The notes below the pieces were generated by a model. It was not told the origin of the DNA. It saw only the letters and a list, made by a program, of their open reading frames with translations, and ran no database searches. Positions 7,785 through 15,765 of a stretch of DNA of 36,767 bases are shown here, in pieces (within the stretch, counting starts at the first letter, position 1; each line of letters starts with the position of its first letter). Made by a program: the position numbers and the translations under genes. The stretch comes from Micromonospora echinofusca (lineage in GTDB: Bacteria > Actinomycetota > Actinomycetes > Mycobacteriales > Micromonosporaceae), in assembly GCF_017614955.1 (NCBI RefSeq), contig NZ_WVUH01000018.1, positions 1 to 36,767 of the forward strand, given 5' to 3'.

Positions 7785-8705
7785 ATGCCCGACACCGCAC
7801 CACGGGTGAGCCTCGGCGTGCCGCTCTACAACGCCGAGCGCTACCTCGAAGGCTGCCTGGACGCCCTGCTCGCCCAGGATCACCCGGACTTCGAGATCGT
7901 CGTCAGCGACAACGCGTCCACCGACCGGACCTGGCGGATCTGCCGGGCGTACGCGGCCCGGGACGACCGGATCCGGCTGTACCGCAATCCCCGGAACCTC
8001 GGCGGCCACGTCAACTACACGAAAGTCGTCGAGCTGGCCCGGGGTGAGCTGTTCAAGTGGGTCGCCTACGACGACATCTGCCTCCCCGGGTTCGTCAGCG
8101 CCTGCGTGGCCGCCCTCGACGCGGCCGGTCCCCGGGCGGTGCTCGCCTACCCCCGTACCCTGCTGATCGACGGCTCCGGCGAGCCGATCGGCCCGTACCC
8201 CGACCGGCTGGGCTGCGCCGACCCCCGGCCCTGGCGGCGGGTCGCGCAGGTGGCCCGCTACCTCAGCCTCTGCCACGCCCACTTCGGGGTGTTCCGGATC
8301 GCCACGCTGCGCCGTACCCGGTTGATCCGGCCGTTCCTCTCCTCCGACTACTCCTTCGTCGCCGAGGTCGCCGCGCTCGGTGAGATCCACGAGGTGCCGC
8401 AGCAACTGTTCCTGCGCCGGCTGCACGTCGCCTCCACCCGGCAGTCCCCCACCGGCACCCTGGCCGACGCGGTCAGCTGGTTCGCCCCGGAGGGGCGGCG
8501 GGTGCTGGCACCCCGGCTGCGGATGCTGGCCGAGACGCTGCGCACCCTGGCCACCGCCGACGTCGACCCGGCCACCCGGCTCAGCTGCGCCCTGGCCTTC
8601 GCCGCCACCTGGGGTACCCGGCGGGTCCGGGTACACACCGGCCGGTGGCGGCGGCAGCTCACCGGGCGTCCCACGTCGGCCCCGTTCGGCGGTGGTGGCC
8701 GGTGA
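7785..8705 (+). CDS. Family 2 glycosyltransferase
   Basis: A 306-residue GT-A fold, family 2 glycosyltransferase. SLGVPLYNAERYL opens the domain, VVSDNASTDRTW (39-50) is the nucleotide-binding segment and AYDD (94-97) supplies the metal-binding acidic residues. No membrane segment is evident, so it probably works at the inner face of the membrane, adding one sugar to the lipid-linked repeat unit. It lies 13 bp after the methyltransferase and overlaps the flippase gene by four bases, so it belongs to the same operon. Donor and acceptor are unknown. ATG start, preceded by a weak GCGGGG. Confidence 0.87.
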   Translation: MPDTAPRVSLGVPLYNAERYLEGCLDALLAQDHPDFEIVVSDNASTDRTWRICRAYAARDDRIRLYRNPRNLGGHVNYTKVVELARGELFKWVAYDDICLPGFVSACVAALDAAGPRAVLAYPRTLLIDGSGEPIGPYPDRLGCADPRPWRRVAQVARYLSLCHAHFGVFRIATLRRTRLIRPFLSSDYSFVAEVAALGEIHEVPQQLFLRRLHVASTRQSPTGTLADAVSWFAPEGRRVLAPRLRMLAETLRTLATADVDPATRLSCALAFAATWGTRRVRVHTGRWRRQLTGRPTSAPFGGGGR

Positions 8706-10210
8706 CCGCGACCGGAGCGGCCGACACCCGGCCGGCACCGGCCGGGCGGTCCCGGGTCCGGGCGGCGATCGGCTGGTCGTACCTGCTCACCGCCGGCCGG
8801 GTCGGCTCGTCGATCCTGGTCACCTTCCTGCTCGCCCGACTGCTCGGGCCGACCGAGTTCGGGCTGCTCGCGATGGCCCTGGTGTTCATCACCATCGCGC
8901 AGACCCTCATCCAGCAGGGACTCGTGTCGGCGATCGTGCAACGTGACGTGCTCACCCCGGCGCACCTGGACGCGGCCTTCGGGGTGCTCGTCCTCGCCGG
9001 GGTCGGGATCGGCCTGCTCACCGCCGCCGCCAGCCCGCTCTGGGCCCTGCTCAACGGCACCCCCGGGCTGACCGTGATCTGCCTCGCCCTCAGCCCGCTG
9101 GTACCGGTCCAGGCCCTGGCGATCGTGCCGGAGGCGTTGCTCCGCCGCGAGTTGCGCTTCCGCGCGGTGGCCCAGCGCACCCTGCTGGCCGCCGTGCTCA
9201 GCGGGATCGTCGGGGTGGCCCTCGCGCTGGCCGGGGCCGGCGTGTGGGCGCTGGTCGGGCAGCAGTTGGTCAACGGCGTGGTCAGCATGGTGGTGGTCTG
9301 GCTGGTCTGCCCGTGGCGACCGGGCCGGCGGCTGCGGCTGGGCGCCATCCGGGAACTGTGGGCGTTCTCCGCCCACTCGGCGAGCGCGGGGCTGGGCGTC
9401 CTGCTCAGCAACCGGGCCGACGTCATCGTCACCGGCATCTTCTTCGGCCCGGTCGCCACCGGCATCTACCGGCTCGCCGCCCGGCTGCCGGACCTGCTGG
9501 TCGACGTCGCGGTCCGCTCGCTGCAGCAGGTGGCGCTGCCGTCGCTGTCCCGGCTGCAACGGGACCGGGCCGCCCTCGCCGCCCACCTGACCGGGTTGCA
9601 GCACCTCGGTGCGGTCGCCGGGCTGCCGGTGCTCGGGATCCTCGCGGCGACCGCCGGGCCGCTGGTCGCACTGCTCGGCCCGCAGTGGGCCGGTACCGAG
9701 ACACCGCTGCGGCTGCTCTGCCTCTACGGTGCGGTCAACGTCTACGGGGTGCTGCTCGGCCCGGCGTTGCAGGCGGTCGGCGAACCCGGCCGGCTGGCCG
9801 TGATCACCTGGCTGCGGGCGGTCCTCGGCGTGACCGTACTGGTCACCCTGGGTCTGTTGCTGACCGGTCTCGACGACATCCGCCAGGCCAGCGCGGTCGC
9901 CCTGGCCGGTATCGGCCTCCAGGCCCTGGTCAACGCGCTGGCCATCTGGTTGACCGTGCACCGCACCGTCGGCGCCCCGGTGGCCCGTTTCCTCGCGCCC
10001 ACCGTGCCGGCCGCGCTGGCGGCGACCGCCACCGCCCTGCTCGCCCCGCCCCTGGTCGACCGGCTCGGCCTGGCCGCGCTACCGCCGTTGGCCGCCATCG
10101 GACTGGTCGGTGGTGGCGCCACGCTGTTCACCGCCGCCCTGCTGGCCGCCACCGACCGTCGGCTCCGCCAACTGGTAAGGAAGGGCCCCTTCCTATCGCA
10201 TTCGGTATAG
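8702..10210 (+). CDS. Wzx-type polysaccharide flippase (lipopolysaccharide biosynthesis family)
   Basis: A 502-residue polytopic membrane protein of the MOP/MATE superfamily, Polysacc_synt type, with roughly 12-14 hydrophobic segments. LLARLLGPTEFGLLAMALVF near residues 45-65 is the characteristic N-terminal motif. It should flip lipid-linked repeat units across the membrane, working with Wzy (15766-17124) and Wzz (14898-15740). The GTG start overlaps the glycosyltransferase stop as GTGA; the frame upstream of it is a shadow. Unusually, the last ten or so codons (encoding RKGPFLSHSV) and the TAG stop lie inside a palindromic terminator-like element. The ancestral reading frame probably ended elsewhere before that element arrived. 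Confidence 0.87.
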   Translation: MTATGAADTRPAPAGRSRVRAAIGWSYLLTAGRVGSSILVTFLLARLLGPTEFGLLAMALVFITIAQTLIQQGLVSAIVQRDVLTPAHLDAAFGVLVLAGVGIGLLTAAASPLWALLNGTPGLTVICLALSPLVPVQALAIVPEALLRRELRFRAVAQRTLLAAVLSGIVGVALALAGAGVWALVGQQLVNGVVSMVVVWLVCPWRPGRRLRLGAIRELWAFSAHSASAGLGVLLSNRADVIVTGIFFGPVATGIYRLAARLPDLLVDVAVRSLQQVALPSLSRLQRDRAALAAHLTGLQHLGAVAGLPVLGILAATAGPLVALLGPQWAGTETPLRLLCLYGAVNVYGVLLGPALQAVGEPGRLAVITWLRAVLGVTVLVTLGLLLTGLDDIRQASAVALAGIGLQALVNALAIWLTVHRTVGAPVARFLAPTVPAALAATATALLAPPLVDRLGLAALPPLAAIGLVGGGATLFTAALLAATDRRLRQLVRKGPFLSHSV

Positions 10211-10230
10211 GAAGGGCCCCTTCCTAACAG
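10175..10230. terminator. Bipartite GGGCCC palindrome, copy 1, between convergent genes
   Basis: Two near-identical arms, TAAGGAAGGGCCCCTTCCTA (10176-10195) and TAGGAAGGGCCCCTTCCTA (10208-10226), are inverted around a short ATTCGGTA-containing loop. Each arm is also self-palindromic at GGGCCC. The long hairpin lies between the convergent flippase and sugar dehydrogenase genes and could terminate both. The left arm is inside the flippase coding sequence. A second copy is at 35496-35558. Confidence 0.7.
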
Positions 10231-10242
10231 CTCAGCAGATCG

Positions 10243-13161
10243 TCAGGAGACGACGGGGTGGAAGGTGATCGCGGTGCCGTTGGCCAGCGCCGCCCGGTTG
10301 ACCGAGTGGACCACCGCCCCGGTACCCGGATCGTTCTCCAGGCCCACCGTGGCGCTGTCCCCCCGCTCCCGGGGCTTGGTCGTGCTCAGGTCGGCGTAGT
10401 GGAAGGTGATCGTGCCGGTCTCGGCGAACACCACGGAGAAACTGATCCGCGCCGACGACGAGCCGTACAGGCCGATGTTGTGCCACTCGACGACGAACCG
10501 GCGCTGCCCGACGGCGCCGGACCAGCCGGTCCGCACCGCGGAGTCGGCGCGGACCACCAGGTCGTCCCAGAACGGCGCGACCAGGGCGTTCGGCGCCGCC
10601 GGATCGGGCAGCGTCCCGTTGAGCGGCTGCGACCCACCGGGGTCCACGAACGCCAGGAACCCGTTGCTGGAGACCCAGGCGGTCGTCCGGTCGCGGCCGT
10701 GGAACGGCACCGGGAACGGCAGCGTGATCCGGGTCGACACGTCGTCCCCGGCCAACGGCAGCACGGGGCCGTCGGCACCGACGTACGGCTGACCGACCTC
10801 GGTGGTCAGCCGGTACCCGGTGGCCCCGCATCCGGTACCGGTGAAGGTCGCCGTCCAGGTGCCGCCGTCAGCGGGCGCGGCCAGCGCGTGGGTCTGCGCA
10901 CCGCCGTCCGACCAGTCGGCGAAGACGCAGTCGCCCTGCGGGCTGGGCGCGCTCAGCGTGGTGGTCGCCCCGATGATCACCCGGGCCGCCGCCGGGGTGG
11001 TCAGCTCGGTGCCGTTGACGTTGACCCGCAGCCCGGACGGGACGGTGGTGAACGCCAGGTCGACGGTGGCCGGGTCGAGCCGGAGCGTCGTGCTCCCGGT
11101 GAGACCGGCGCTGTCGGTCGCGGTCAGGGTCAGTTCGAGGTACGACGGGTACTCGTGGTCGGGGCCGGGGAACGACCCGCCGGTCACCCCGGTGAGTTCC
11201 TGCATGACGTGGCTGTGACAGTCCCCGTCGGTGGTGCAGTGCCGGTTGACCAGCCGCCAGCGCAGCGCCGACGCGGGCAGCGGCCCGTCCTGCGGGTCGG
11301 TGGCGTGCCCGGCGAAGGTGACGGGTTGCCCGACCCGCCAGCGCAGCCCGGGATCCGGCAGGTCGATCACCGGAACCGGGGCCCCGATCCCGACCAGGAT
11401 CTGCACGCCGGCCGTGTCGGAGAGGCCACCGGGGTCGGTGACCCGCAACCGGGCGGTGTACGTGCCGACCGTCGGGTACGTGTGCGCCACCCGCACCCCG
11501 GTGGCGTCCCAGGTCCCGTCCCCGGTGAAGTCCCACTCGTAGCCGAGCACGTCCCCGGCGTCCGGGTCGGTCGAGCCGGACGCGTCGAAGGTGACGGTCA
11601 GTGGTGCCGGGCCGGAGACCGGGGTGGCCCGGAGGTCGGCGACCGGTGGCTGGTTGCCGGCGGTGTGGTGGAACCGACGGACCGTACCGCCGGGCAGGTC
11701 GACGTAGTAGACGTCGCCGTCCGCACCCACCTGGAGATCGACGGCGAACGCGGTGGCGGAGAAGCCGGTGATCCGGGCCGGGTCGGGCAGCCCGTCGGCA
11801 CCGACCCGCATCGCCCAGACGCAGCGCCGGGAGTAGTCGGCGAAGAAGAGCGCCCCCGCGTACTCGGCCGGGTAGGCCCCGCCGCTGCGCGGGTAGAAGG
11901 CCACCCCGCTCGGCGACGACCCGCCGGTGGGGCAGCCGTCGCCGGACGCGACCACCTGGTTGTGCGCGTAGGTGTAGTAGGGGGCGGTCACCGTACCGGC
12001 GGGGGCCCGGTACAGGCTCTCGCAGAGGTCGAGGTTGGCCGCGTCGAAACCGTTCTGCCGGTTGTTCCCCTCGTAGCAGGGCCAGCCGTAGTTGGGCACC
12101 GGTCCGGCCAGCGGGTCGGGCAGCCGGTTGATCTCCTCCCAGTTGCGCCACCCGACGTCGCCGAGCCAGACCTCCCGGGTACCCGGCCGGAACGTCCACC
12201 GGTACGCGTTGCGAAGGCCGTGGGCGACGATCCGGCGGGTGTTCCGGTCGGTGCTGCCGGCCAGCGGGTTGTCCGGTCGGGCGGCGCCGGTCGCCGGGTC
12301 GATCCGGATCAGGGTGCCACCCAGTCCGGTCGGGTCGCCGGGGGTACGCAGGTCCTGCGAACGCAGCGCGCCCCCTTCGGCGGTGGGCGGGGTGGGCGCG
12401 GTCCCGGCGGGTACCGGCGGGTCGCCGCACGGGTTGGCGGGGCTGCCGCCCTGCCCGTAGTCGGTGTAGGAGGCGGCGGCACCGTCACCGCCGGTGACGT
12501 AGAGGGCACCGTCCGGGCCGAAGTGCAGGTCGCCGACGGAGTGGGTGTCGCTCTGCGTGCACCAGTCGTGGAGCAGCACCTGTTCGGCCCCGGTCGTCAC
12601 GTCACCGGCGGCCCGCAGCCGGCTGACCCGGGCGCTGGACCGGCAGTTGCCGAGCCTCGGGCAGGTGTCGTGGTAGGTGGGGGCGCTGCCGTCGACCACC
12701 CCGTCGTAGCTGTAGCTGACGTAGACGTACGGGTCGGCCGGGAAGCTGGGTGCCAGGGTGAGGCCGAGCAGGCCCAGGTCGGTGTAGTCGTACACCTGCG
12801 GGCGCAGGTCGGCGAAGACCACCGGGGTGGGGTCGCCGGGGCCGTCGAAGACCTTGACGAGCCCGGCCTTCTCGGCGACGAAGATCCGCCCGTCGGGCGA
12901 AAAGGCGAGTTTCGTGGGTTGGGTGAGCCCGGCGAGCACGGTCTGGTCGGTGAAGCCGGCGGGCAGTGCGGCGGTGACAGGTGGACCAGCGGAGAGCGTG
13001 GGGGCGGCCGGTTGACCACCCGACCGGGCCGTGGCGGCCGGTGGACCAGCGGACGACGCCGTGGCGGCCGGTGGACGGCCGGGCGGGCCGCCGACGGCGG
13101 CCGGCAGGAGCAGGACGAGTGCTGCCAACAAAGCCGACAAGCGGATCATGGAACGTGACAC
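10243..13161 (-). CDS. Secreted PQQ-type sugar dehydrogenase / PKD / nidogen-like multidomain protein
   Basis: A 972-residue exported protein. In order: signal peptide (1-25), a Pro/Ala linker of four 10-residue repeats (26-65), a glucose/sorbosone dehydrogenase beta-propeller (about 66-498, with HSVGDLHFGPDG at 207-218 and HGLRNAYRW at 314-322), a PKD domain (504-590), an Ig-like segment (595-697), an InlB-like repeat segment (700-775) and a nidogen-like C-terminus (783-972, with WVSSNGFLAF and APFWDDL). Propellers of this family oxidise sugars with pyrroloquinoline quinone or simply bind glycans. It lies alone between two polysaccharide operons, so it may modify or hold the polymer outside the cell. 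GTG start with a strong AGGAGG six bases upstream. Confidence 0.85.
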   Translation of the reverse strand: MSRSMIRLSALLAALVLLLPAAVGGPPGRPPAATASSAGPPAATARSGGQPAAPTLSAGPPVTAALPAGFTDQTVLAGLTQPTKLAFSPDGRIFVAEKAGLVKVFDGPGDPTPVVFADLRPQVYDYTDLGLLGLTLAPSFPADPYVYVSYSYDGVVDGSAPTYHDTCPRLGNCRSSARVSRLRAAGDVTTGAEQVLLHDWCTQSDTHSVGDLHFGPDGALYVTGGDGAAASYTDYGQGGSPANPCGDPPVPAGTAPTPPTAEGGALRSQDLRTPGDPTGLGGTLIRIDPATGAARPDNPLAGSTDRNTRRIVAHGLRNAYRWTFRPGTREVWLGDVGWRNWEEINRLPDPLAGPVPNYGWPCYEGNNRQNGFDAANLDLCESLYRAPAGTVTAPYYTYAHNQVVASGDGCPTGGSSPSGVAFYPRSGGAYPAEYAGALFFADYSRRCVWAMRVGADGLPDPARITGFSATAFAVDLQVGADGDVYYVDLPGGTVRRFHHTAGNQPPVADLRATPVSGPAPLTVTFDASGSTDPDAGDVLGYEWDFTGDGTWDATGVRVAHTYPTVGTYTARLRVTDPGGLSDTAGVQILVGIGAPVPVIDLPDPGLRWRVGQPVTFAGHATDPQDGPLPASALRWRLVNRHCTTDGDCHSHVMQELTGVTGGSFPGPDHEYPSYLELTLTATDSAGLTGSTTLRLDPATVDLAFTTVPSGLRVNVNGTELTTPAAARVIIGATTTLSAPSPQGDCVFADWSDGGAQTHALAAPADGGTWTATFTGTGCGATGYRLTTEVGQPYVGADGPVLPLAGDDVSTRITLPFPVPFHGRDRTTAWVSSNGFLAFVDPGGSQPLNGTLPDPAAPNALVAPFWDDLVVRADSAVRTGWSGAVGQRRFVVEWHNIGLYGSSSARISFSVVFAETGTITFHYADLSTTKPRERGDSATVGLENDPGTGAVVHSVNRAALANGTAITFHPVVS
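12971..13090. repeat. Four 30-bp tandem repeats in the sugar dehydrogenase linker
   Basis: Four imperfect units start at 12971, 13001, 13031 and 13061. The core GTGGCGGCCGGTGGAC is exact in the last two and altered in the others. The period of 30 bp equals ten codons and encodes a repeated Pro/Ala/Gly linker directly after the signal peptide, so unit number could change without a frameshift. Confidence 0.75.
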
Positions 13162-13629
13162 AACTGCCCTCCTAAATGTTTTGTCGAGCCATTGGCCCGA
13201 CCCGGCAGCTGTTCATCAGAATGACGCTCTGCACACCGGTCCGGTGTCATGGGCCCGACCGTCGCCGGTCCACCCATCGGCGCGAAACCGACGACCGATC
13301 AGGCAGCTCGCCGTACCGCCATGGACTCTTCTCAACAGGCAGAGTCGCAGCTCAGGACGGCATTGACGGGCTGCCAACATGAAGGATCATCGAATACTCT
13401 GAGCCGCTGGACAGTTTTCGGAAAAGCCCTCGGATGAATCACATTCATTTTCCGATCAGCCCCGGAACTGCAATCCCCCGATCAGCTCCATCCGCTGCCT
13501 GAAACTGGACACCGGGTGGCGGGCACGCCGCCTTGCCGACAGCCATTTCATCCAGCAGGGTCGGAAACGGTACGGAGTTTCCTCAACAAATCAGCGGTGC
13601 GAGTCGGTGCCGGACGATGGGAGTGACGG
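13162..13629. promoter_or_regulatory. 468-bp divergent intergenic region before the GT4/Wzz/Wzy operon
   Basis: No gene is supported here. The region is relatively AT-rich and separates the sugar dehydrogenase (minus) from the GT4 operon (plus), so it should hold both promoters. It carries AGGAGG for the dehydrogenase at 13168-13173, GGGAG at 13619-13623 for the GT4 gene, and a nested palindrome at 13419-13454: arms CGGAAAA/TTTTCCG around ATGAAT-CAC-ATTCAT (13434-13448). The palindrome is a candidate operator. Confidence 0.5.
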
Positions 13630-14919
13630 ATGGCGGACCGGCAGCCGCACGTGGTGATCGTGGTTGTCAACCTGCCCGCCGAGCGGGACCGTCGGGTGAT
13701 CCGGGAGTGCCGGGCCCTCGAATCCGCCGGCTACCGGGCCACCGTGATCTGTCCCCGGGGCCCGGCCCGGCCCACCGTCCTGCCCGGCACGGCCGGTACC
13801 GCGATCCGGTCCTTCCCGCAGCCGCTGGCCGGTACCGGGGTGCTCTCCTTCGCCCTGGAGTTCGCCTGGGCCCTGACCGCGGTCGCCGTACGGCTGCTCG
13901 CCCTCATGCTGCGCACCCGGGTCGACGCCGTGCAGGTCTGCAACCCGCCGGACATCTTCTGGCCGCTCGCCCTGCTGGTCCGGGCCGTCGGCCGGCCCTT
14001 CGTCTTCGACCACCACGACCTCTCCCCCGAGCTGTACGAATGCAAGACCGACCGACCGCATCCGGCGGTGCTCCGGATCCTCCGGCTCTGTGAACGGCTC
14101 TCCTGGCGCTGCGCCTCGGCGGTGGTCGCCACCAACGAGTCCTACCGGCAGCTGGCCGTCACCCGGGGCGGCTGCCACCCGGACCGGGTGGTGGTGGTCC
14201 GCAACGGCCCCACCCTGGCCGAGGTCGGATCGGGTCCACCGGCCCACGCTGAACCGGCCGGACTGATCCCGTCGCCCCGCGCCGAATCGGGTCCGGTCCG
14301 CCGGACCATCGTCTACCTCGGCGTGATCAACCCCCAGGACCACGTCGAGACCGCCGTCCTGGCCGCCGAGGAACTCGCCCGACGGCGCGGCCGGACCGAC
14401 TGGCGGCTGGTGGTGGCCGGGGACGGCGAGAGCCTGCCGGAGTTGCGCCGGCTGAGCGCCGAACGGGGCATCGACGACGTCGTGGAGTTCACCGGCTGGC
14501 TGGAGGCCGACGAGGTGGACGGGCTGTTGCGCACCGCCACCCTGGCGGTCCAGCCGGATCCGCCGACCCGGATGGCCCAGCTCTCCACGATGGCCAAGAC
14601 GGTGGAGTACGTCGCCCGGGGACTGCCGGTGGTCGCGGTCGACCTGCTGGAGACCCGGCGGACCGCCGGCGAGGCGGCCCGGTACGTGCCCAACGGCACC
14701 CCCGACGAACTGGCCGGGGCGCTGGACACCCTGCTCGACGACGCCCCGACCCGGGCCGAGATGAGCCGGGTGGCCCGGGACCGGTTCACCGACAGCCTGG
14801 CCTGGGACCACCAGGAGCGGGCCTACCTCGCGCTGTGGCAGCGGCTGCTGACCGGTACCGCCGCCGCGCCGACGACGACCGACCGAAAGGCCACCCGATG
14901 GACCTCCTCGACCTCCTGA
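13630..14919 (+). CDS. Family 4 glycosyltransferase (GT-B fold)
   Basis: A 429-residue GT-B glycosyltransferase. The N-terminal domain begins VVIVVVNLPAERDRRVIREC and includes a hydrophobic surface helix near residues 75-95 and DHHDLSPELY near 134-143. The C-terminal domain has VAGDGESLPELRRL and the donor-binding EYVARGLPVVAVD segment. It should add a sugar from an NDP donor to the lipid-linked repeat unit on the cytoplasmic side. ATG start, with GGGAG seven bases upstream (GGGAGTGACGGATG). It is first in a six-gene operon and overlaps the next gene by 22 bp. Confidence 0.85.
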   Translation: MADRQPHVVIVVVNLPAERDRRVIRECRALESAGYRATVICPRGPARPTVLPGTAGTAIRSFPQPLAGTGVLSFALEFAWALTAVAVRLLALMLRTRVDAVQVCNPPDIFWPLALLVRAVGRPFVFDHHDLSPELYECKTDRPHPAVLRILRLCERLSWRCASAVVATNESYRQLAVTRGGCHPDRVVVVRNGPTLAEVGSGPPAHAEPAGLIPSPRAESGPVRRTIVYLGVINPQDHVETAVLAAEELARRRGRTDWRLVVAGDGESLPELRRLSAERGIDDVVEFTGWLEADEVDGLLRTATLAVQPDPPTRMAQLSTMAKTVEYVARGLPVVAVDLLETRRTAGEAARYVPNGTPDELAGALDTLLDDAPTRAEMSRVARDRFTDSLAWDHQERAYLALWQRLLTGTAAAPTTTDRKATRWTSSTS

Positions 14920-15740
14920 GACTGATGTTCCGGCGGTGGTACGTCACGGTTCCGGTCCTGCTCGGCGCGCTCGGTGCGGCAACCGGCCTCGGCATCTCCA
15001 TCCAGCCGGAGTACAAGACGAGCGCCGCCGTCCTGCTGGTGCCGCCCACCACCGCGGTACCCGCACCGGCCCCGGGGGCCAGTCCGCAGCCGGGCAACCC
15101 CTGGCTGCGGGTCGGCGAGAACGCGATGGCCCAGGCGGTACAGATCTCCGCCTCGTCCCACGACTTCCGGGACCGGGTGCGGGCCGCCGGTGGCGATCCC
15201 GACTACGAGGTGGGGCTGGTCACCCGCAGTTCGATCCTGACCATCGACGTGACGGCGGGGAACCGGGCGGCGGCAGCCGCCACGGTCGCCGCGGTGACCC
15301 GGTTGATCAGTGAGGAGGTGGCCGGCCGGCAGGCGGAGTACCGGCCGCGCTCCGGCGAGCAGATCACCACCGAGGTCCTCGACCCGGGCCGCAACGTCGT
15401 CCCCTCCCGGTCCAACGTGCTGCGCGCCCAGATCGTGGTGGCCGGGGTGGGCGCGCTGCTCGCGGCGGCCCTCGCCGTGCTCTTCGACGCGTGGGCCCGC
15501 CGCCGGTCCGCCGCCGGGCGCCGTCGCCGCGACGCCCGGACCGTCGGCGACACCGGTCACGCCCGGGTGGTACCGCAGCGGCCACAGCCCCCGGCCGGGC
15601 CGGCCGGGACCGCACCGCCGGCTGTGGTACGCCCGCCGCTCAACCCGGCCGTCCGGCCGAAACCGGTCAGCCGACCGCAGTCGGACGACACGGAACTGCT
15701 CACCGTCGTACGGCCCGTGACCGACGACGCGGACCGATGA
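14898..15740 (+). CDS. Wzz-type chain length determinant protein
   Basis: A 280-residue protein with Wzz topology: a short cytoplasmic N-terminus (MDLLDLLRLMFRRWYV), TM1 at about 15-33, an extracytoplasmic domain of about 140 residues and TM2 at about 178-196, then a basic and Pro-rich cytoplasmic tail. Wzz-family proteins set the polymer length made by Wzy. There is no tyrosine-kinase domain with Walker motifs fused behind TM2, so it is not a full Wzc. The Pro/Arg-rich tail of about 80 residues, with the repeated phrase LLTVVRPVTDD at its end, is unexplained. ATG with GAAAGG seven bases upstream; the start lies inside the GT4 gene. Confidence 0.78.
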   Translation: MDLLDLLRLMFRRWYVTVPVLLGALGAATGLGISIQPEYKTSAAVLLVPPTTAVPAPAPGASPQPGNPWLRVGENAMAQAVQISASSHDFRDRVRAAGGDPDYEVGLVTRSSILTIDVTAGNRAAAAATVAAVTRLISEEVAGRQAEYRPRSGEQITTEVLDPGRNVVPSRSNVLRAQIVVAGVGALLAAALAVLFDAWARRRSAAGRRRRDARTVGDTGHARVVPQRPQPPAGPAGTAPPAVVRPPLNPAVRPKPVSRPQSDDTELLTVVRPVTDDADR

Positions 15741-15765
15741 GCGCGCCGACGCCCCTGCCGGCGGG

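Noticed and set aside
8348..9961. 537-residue open frame on the minus strand
   Set aside because: Antisense of the flippase and GT2 genes; Gln/Gly/Asp-rich composition typical of shadow frames.
12971..13090. Possible CRISPR array
   Set aside because: The 30-bp units are contiguous, in frame and inside a coding sequence, with no spacers.
10258..13158. 966-residue open frame on the plus strand
   Set aside because: It is the antisense shadow of the secreted sugar dehydrogenase; its product is low-complexity Gly/Arg/Val sequence with no start signal, while the other strand shows clear domains.
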